Shown in pieces: positions 61,769 to 64,000 of a stretch of 64,000 bases of DNA (its first letter is position 1; every line of letters begins with the position of its first letter). The notes under the pieces are model-generated. The model was not told the DNA's origin, did no database searches, and saw only the letters and a program-made list of their open reading frames with translations. Source of the stretch: Pohlia nutans (lineage: Eukaryota > Streptophyta > Bryopsida > Bryales > Mniaceae); NCBI GenBank assembly GCA_022496805.1, contig CM040104.1, forward strand, positions 5,741,650 to 5,805,649, given 5' to 3'. The translations under genes were made by a program, and so were the position numbers.

Positions 61769-62352
61769 CTTGCCCGCGATTTCCTTCTTAACGCTCAAAC
61801 AGACACTCCCGAATACAAAAACAAGAAAACAGAAAACGAAATCCTCCGGCGTGTAAGCAAAGCGAAAAAAACTCTTCGCAGAGTAATAAGAATTTCCAAT
61901 GGCGCAAGCTACGAATGCGATTTCACTTGCATTCTCAGAGTGCACTGCGTCCTCCCGTTAAACTCGAAACTTGCTGTTGATCCCGGCATACTTCAACACG
62001 TACCGCCCGAAGAAGAGAATAGAGCGACCGTTCACAATCCAGACCGTTGCAAAACCAGCACCTCTCGAAAGATCAATCAACCAGCACCGAGAACTCTCTC
62101 AAACTCCGCAACCTGGATCCCCTACCAAAAAAGAAAAGGAAAAACGAAATACGAAACAGATTTTCGAGCTCTCCTTCAAATCTGTCCACACCAAAAGCTC
62201 AAAATCGACTCACGTTTTGATGAAGAGAGAGATCACAGCCTTGAGAAAACCTTGTTTCAATACTACGACGAATTCATTGCAAAATGGCTTCAAAAACAGC
62301 AGAAGGCTGAGAGAGACGAACTGTGCTAAAAGACAAATGGACTCTGCAAGGC

Positions 62353-62360
62353 TTATATTT
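62353..62360 (-). promoter_or_regulatory. Probable TATA box of the SPX gene
   Basis: AAATATAA on the minus strand, 585 bp before the ATG. It implies a leader of about 550 nt, rich in A and C on the plus strand. No other TATA-like site closer to the ATG looks as good. Confidence 0.45.
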
Positions 62361-62390
62361 ACACGCGAGCCGACAGGCTATGGTAAGGCA

Positions 62391-62545
62391 GAGCTTTTTC
62401 CTTTTTCGTGGCTACTTTTACTTTTTCCTCCCCTCGAGTAACTTTATTAGAGGGTGAGGTGAAAACGAGGTTTCCCCCGCGTCGCTTTTCCTTTTTCGTG
62501 GCTACTTTTACTTTCGAGTACCGGTACTCTATTAGAGGGTGGGTA
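62391..62545. repeat. Tandemly duplicated promoter segment of the SPX gene
   Basis: Two direct copies of about 60 bp, at about 62395-62461 and 62483-62544. Both contain TTTCCTTTTTCGTGGCTACT, then CGAGTA, then ATTAGAGGGTG. They lie between the TATA box and the P1BS pair. Confidence 0.6.
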
Positions 62546-62626
62546 TTATTCTCCGTGTGATTTTTAAGGGGTTGATTTGGGTTGTGATTGGTTTTTTATT
62601 TTTATTTTTATTGGCAAAATGAAAAT

Positions 62627-62644
62627 GGATATGCAGGAATATGC
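62627..62644 (-). promoter_or_regulatory. Two adjacent P1BS (PHR1-binding) sites upstream of SPX
   Basis: GGATATGC at 62627-62634 and GAATATGC at 62637-62644 both match GNATATNC, the binding site of PHR1/PHL Myb-coiled-coil factors. Their centres are 10 bp apart, one helical turn, about 270-290 bp above the TATA box and 860 bp above the ATG. SPX genes are classical PHR1 targets, so the context supports function. Confidence 0.7.
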
Positions 62645-63005
62645 TGGGGATTGTTGGGAAAGAGAGGGACTCGTTGGTGGAAAAAGGTGGTTAGGTGCTG
62701 TAGATATTCTGGAAATATGCCCGTACTTGTGCTTCCAAAAAAGGGAGTGATAATTAGTTGCTGCTGGTATCTTGGAGCATCAATCCACATTTTGCTTTGC
62801 TTTGGGGTGTGGACAGGACAACCCAAAAAAAATGTCTCAACAAGGACTTACTCAAGTCTCTCTTCTTTTTTTTTAATTAAAAAAATGGGAAAAAAAATAA
62901 AATACAAATGAAGACTTTATGGTACAACAAAAATAAAAAGACTCAAGTAGGTTGCAAATTCTTTATAAGAGAAATAAGCCATAAGAGAAAATTATCATAG
63001 GTTTA

Positions 63006-63363
63006 GGGCTGCTTCACACTATGGCCGTCCAAGTCAAGAGGCCGTGGGATTGAGTGTTCAAACTTTGTTGAGAGTCCAAAGAAATGGGCTGAAAATAGGC
63101 AATAAAATATAGTTTTGATTTTTTATAAAATTCGACGGCCTCTCGACCATAGTTTGGGTCTCCATTCCTCTCCGACCCAAACTTCCTTCGAGATTCCGTC
63201 GTCTTGGTCAAAAAGTGCTGCCATATAGGCATTTTGGAGGGCGAAAACCTTTGGACTTTGGCCTCTAATGTGAAGGGTTGAGAGGTCAAATTCTTGGTTT
63301 CTTACAATGTGATTGGTGGAAATCGACAACCTCTCAACCTTCGGCCATAGTATGAAGCTGCCC
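63006..63363. mobile_element. Tourist-type (PIF/Harbinger) MITE, 358 bp
   Basis: Inverted ends GGGCTGCTTCACACTATGGC and its mirror with two mismatches; TTA flanks both sides (63003-63005, 63364-63366), the PIF/Harbinger target. Confidence 0.85.
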
Positions 63364-63366
63364 TTA

Positions 63367-64000
63367 AAAGCTAGTGATAGAATGCAAAAAAATAATGTGA
63401 AAGGTTGAATGTGAATTAGTAACCGAAATTAAAATTAAAAGTTGTACACGTGATAGAAACTAAAGTAACTTCTTGATGGCTTACATAAACTAGTATGCCA
63501 TAAGGCATAGGTAGATGAAATGTAAGATAATTACTTATATAAGGTTCTTCAACCCATTTACATTATCATTATAAATAGCATCATTTTTTTTGGTTTTTAC
63601 ATTATCACTACATTATGCTACTAAGTGTGCGTGGCATTAATTTACCAAAGTCACACTATTTATAACATATTTCAATTAACATAGGCATAAATGAAAGTAT
63701 GTTATACATTGTGAACAATTTCCAAGTGACTCTAACTTCACCCTCTTTAATATGATAAATTACTATAGAATAGTCACAAGAAAATCTAACATATACATTG
63801 GATAAGTTGTTCACTTGATTATACAATTGTATCCAATTGGTCATACTTTGGTCATACAATTATATTCAATGCAAAACATTCACCACCTAGATTGGTGCAC
63901 AAACCATGTCTCTTGCTTGCGAAGCCAAGTCTTGTACAATTTCCATTGCATGAGCACAAAGGACACTTGTTTCGTGTTGAACAAGAAAAATTCCGATCTC
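63367..64000. other. AT-rich intergenic DNA at the window end
   Basis: No gene recognised. Confidence 0.35.

Overview
The window is nuclear DNA of a land plant: AT-rich, repeat-dense intergenic sequence with a few intron-containing genes of higher GC. The genes are typical of embryophytes: serine palmitoyltransferase LCB2 with a plant-like 492-residue length, an SPX phosphate sensor, a PR-10/Bet v 1 protein and an At4g19900-type glycosyltransferase. The large spacers, the DD34E Tc1 element and the abundant TTAA-flanked elements fit a non-flowering vascular plant such as a lycophyte or fern better than a crop angiosperm, but this lineage guess is inference only. No bacterial, organellar or viral gene was seen.

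Layout. 1-6.6 kb: dense short DNA transposons and a 360-bp foldback. 7.3-12.7 kb: a complete 12-exon LCB2 gene (+). 13.0-14.1 kb: a convergent four-exon DJ-1/PfpI gene (-) with a signal peptide. 15.7-24.4 kb: a transposon thicket with nested insertions and two large foldbacks. 25.9-27.1 kb: a tandem-domain Bet v 1 gene (-) whose last exon has decayed. 27.5-34.4 kb: SINE-like sequences, an intact tRNA-Ser(CGA), more TTAA elements and a local duplication carrying a MITE. 34.76-36.35 kb: a complete Tc1 element with both inverted repeats and an uninterrupted transposase frame. 37-39.6 kb: further TTAA elements. 41.6-45.5 kb: broken PIF/Harbinger remains (Myb-like accessory frame and two transposase halves). 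48.2-52.25 kb: a six-exon Golgi-type glycosyltransferase gene (+). 53-57 kb: a Stowaway MITE and more TTAA elements. 60.1-61.8 kb: a three-exon SPX-domain gene (-), whose promoter carries two adjacent PHR1-type (P1BS) sites. 63.0-63.4 kb: a Tourist-type MITE.

The most unusual content is about 21 short elements, totalling roughly 11 kb or a sixth of the window. They begin CCC(C/T)T and end with the inverse, and TTAA flanks most of them on both sides. One has an empty site visible inside the window, showing that the 4-bp TTAA is a duplicated target. That is the signature of the piggyBac superfamily, which is not normally listed among plant DNA transposons. No piggyBac transposase lies in the window.

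The genes do not form a pathway. LCB2 starts sphingolipid synthesis in the ER; SPX couples inositol pyrophosphate (phosphate status) to PHR transcription factors; the glycosyltransferase, DJ-1-like and PR-10-like genes are unrelated neighbours. Exon boundaries were set by hand from frame continuity, splice dinucleotides and family alignment from memory; no search was run.
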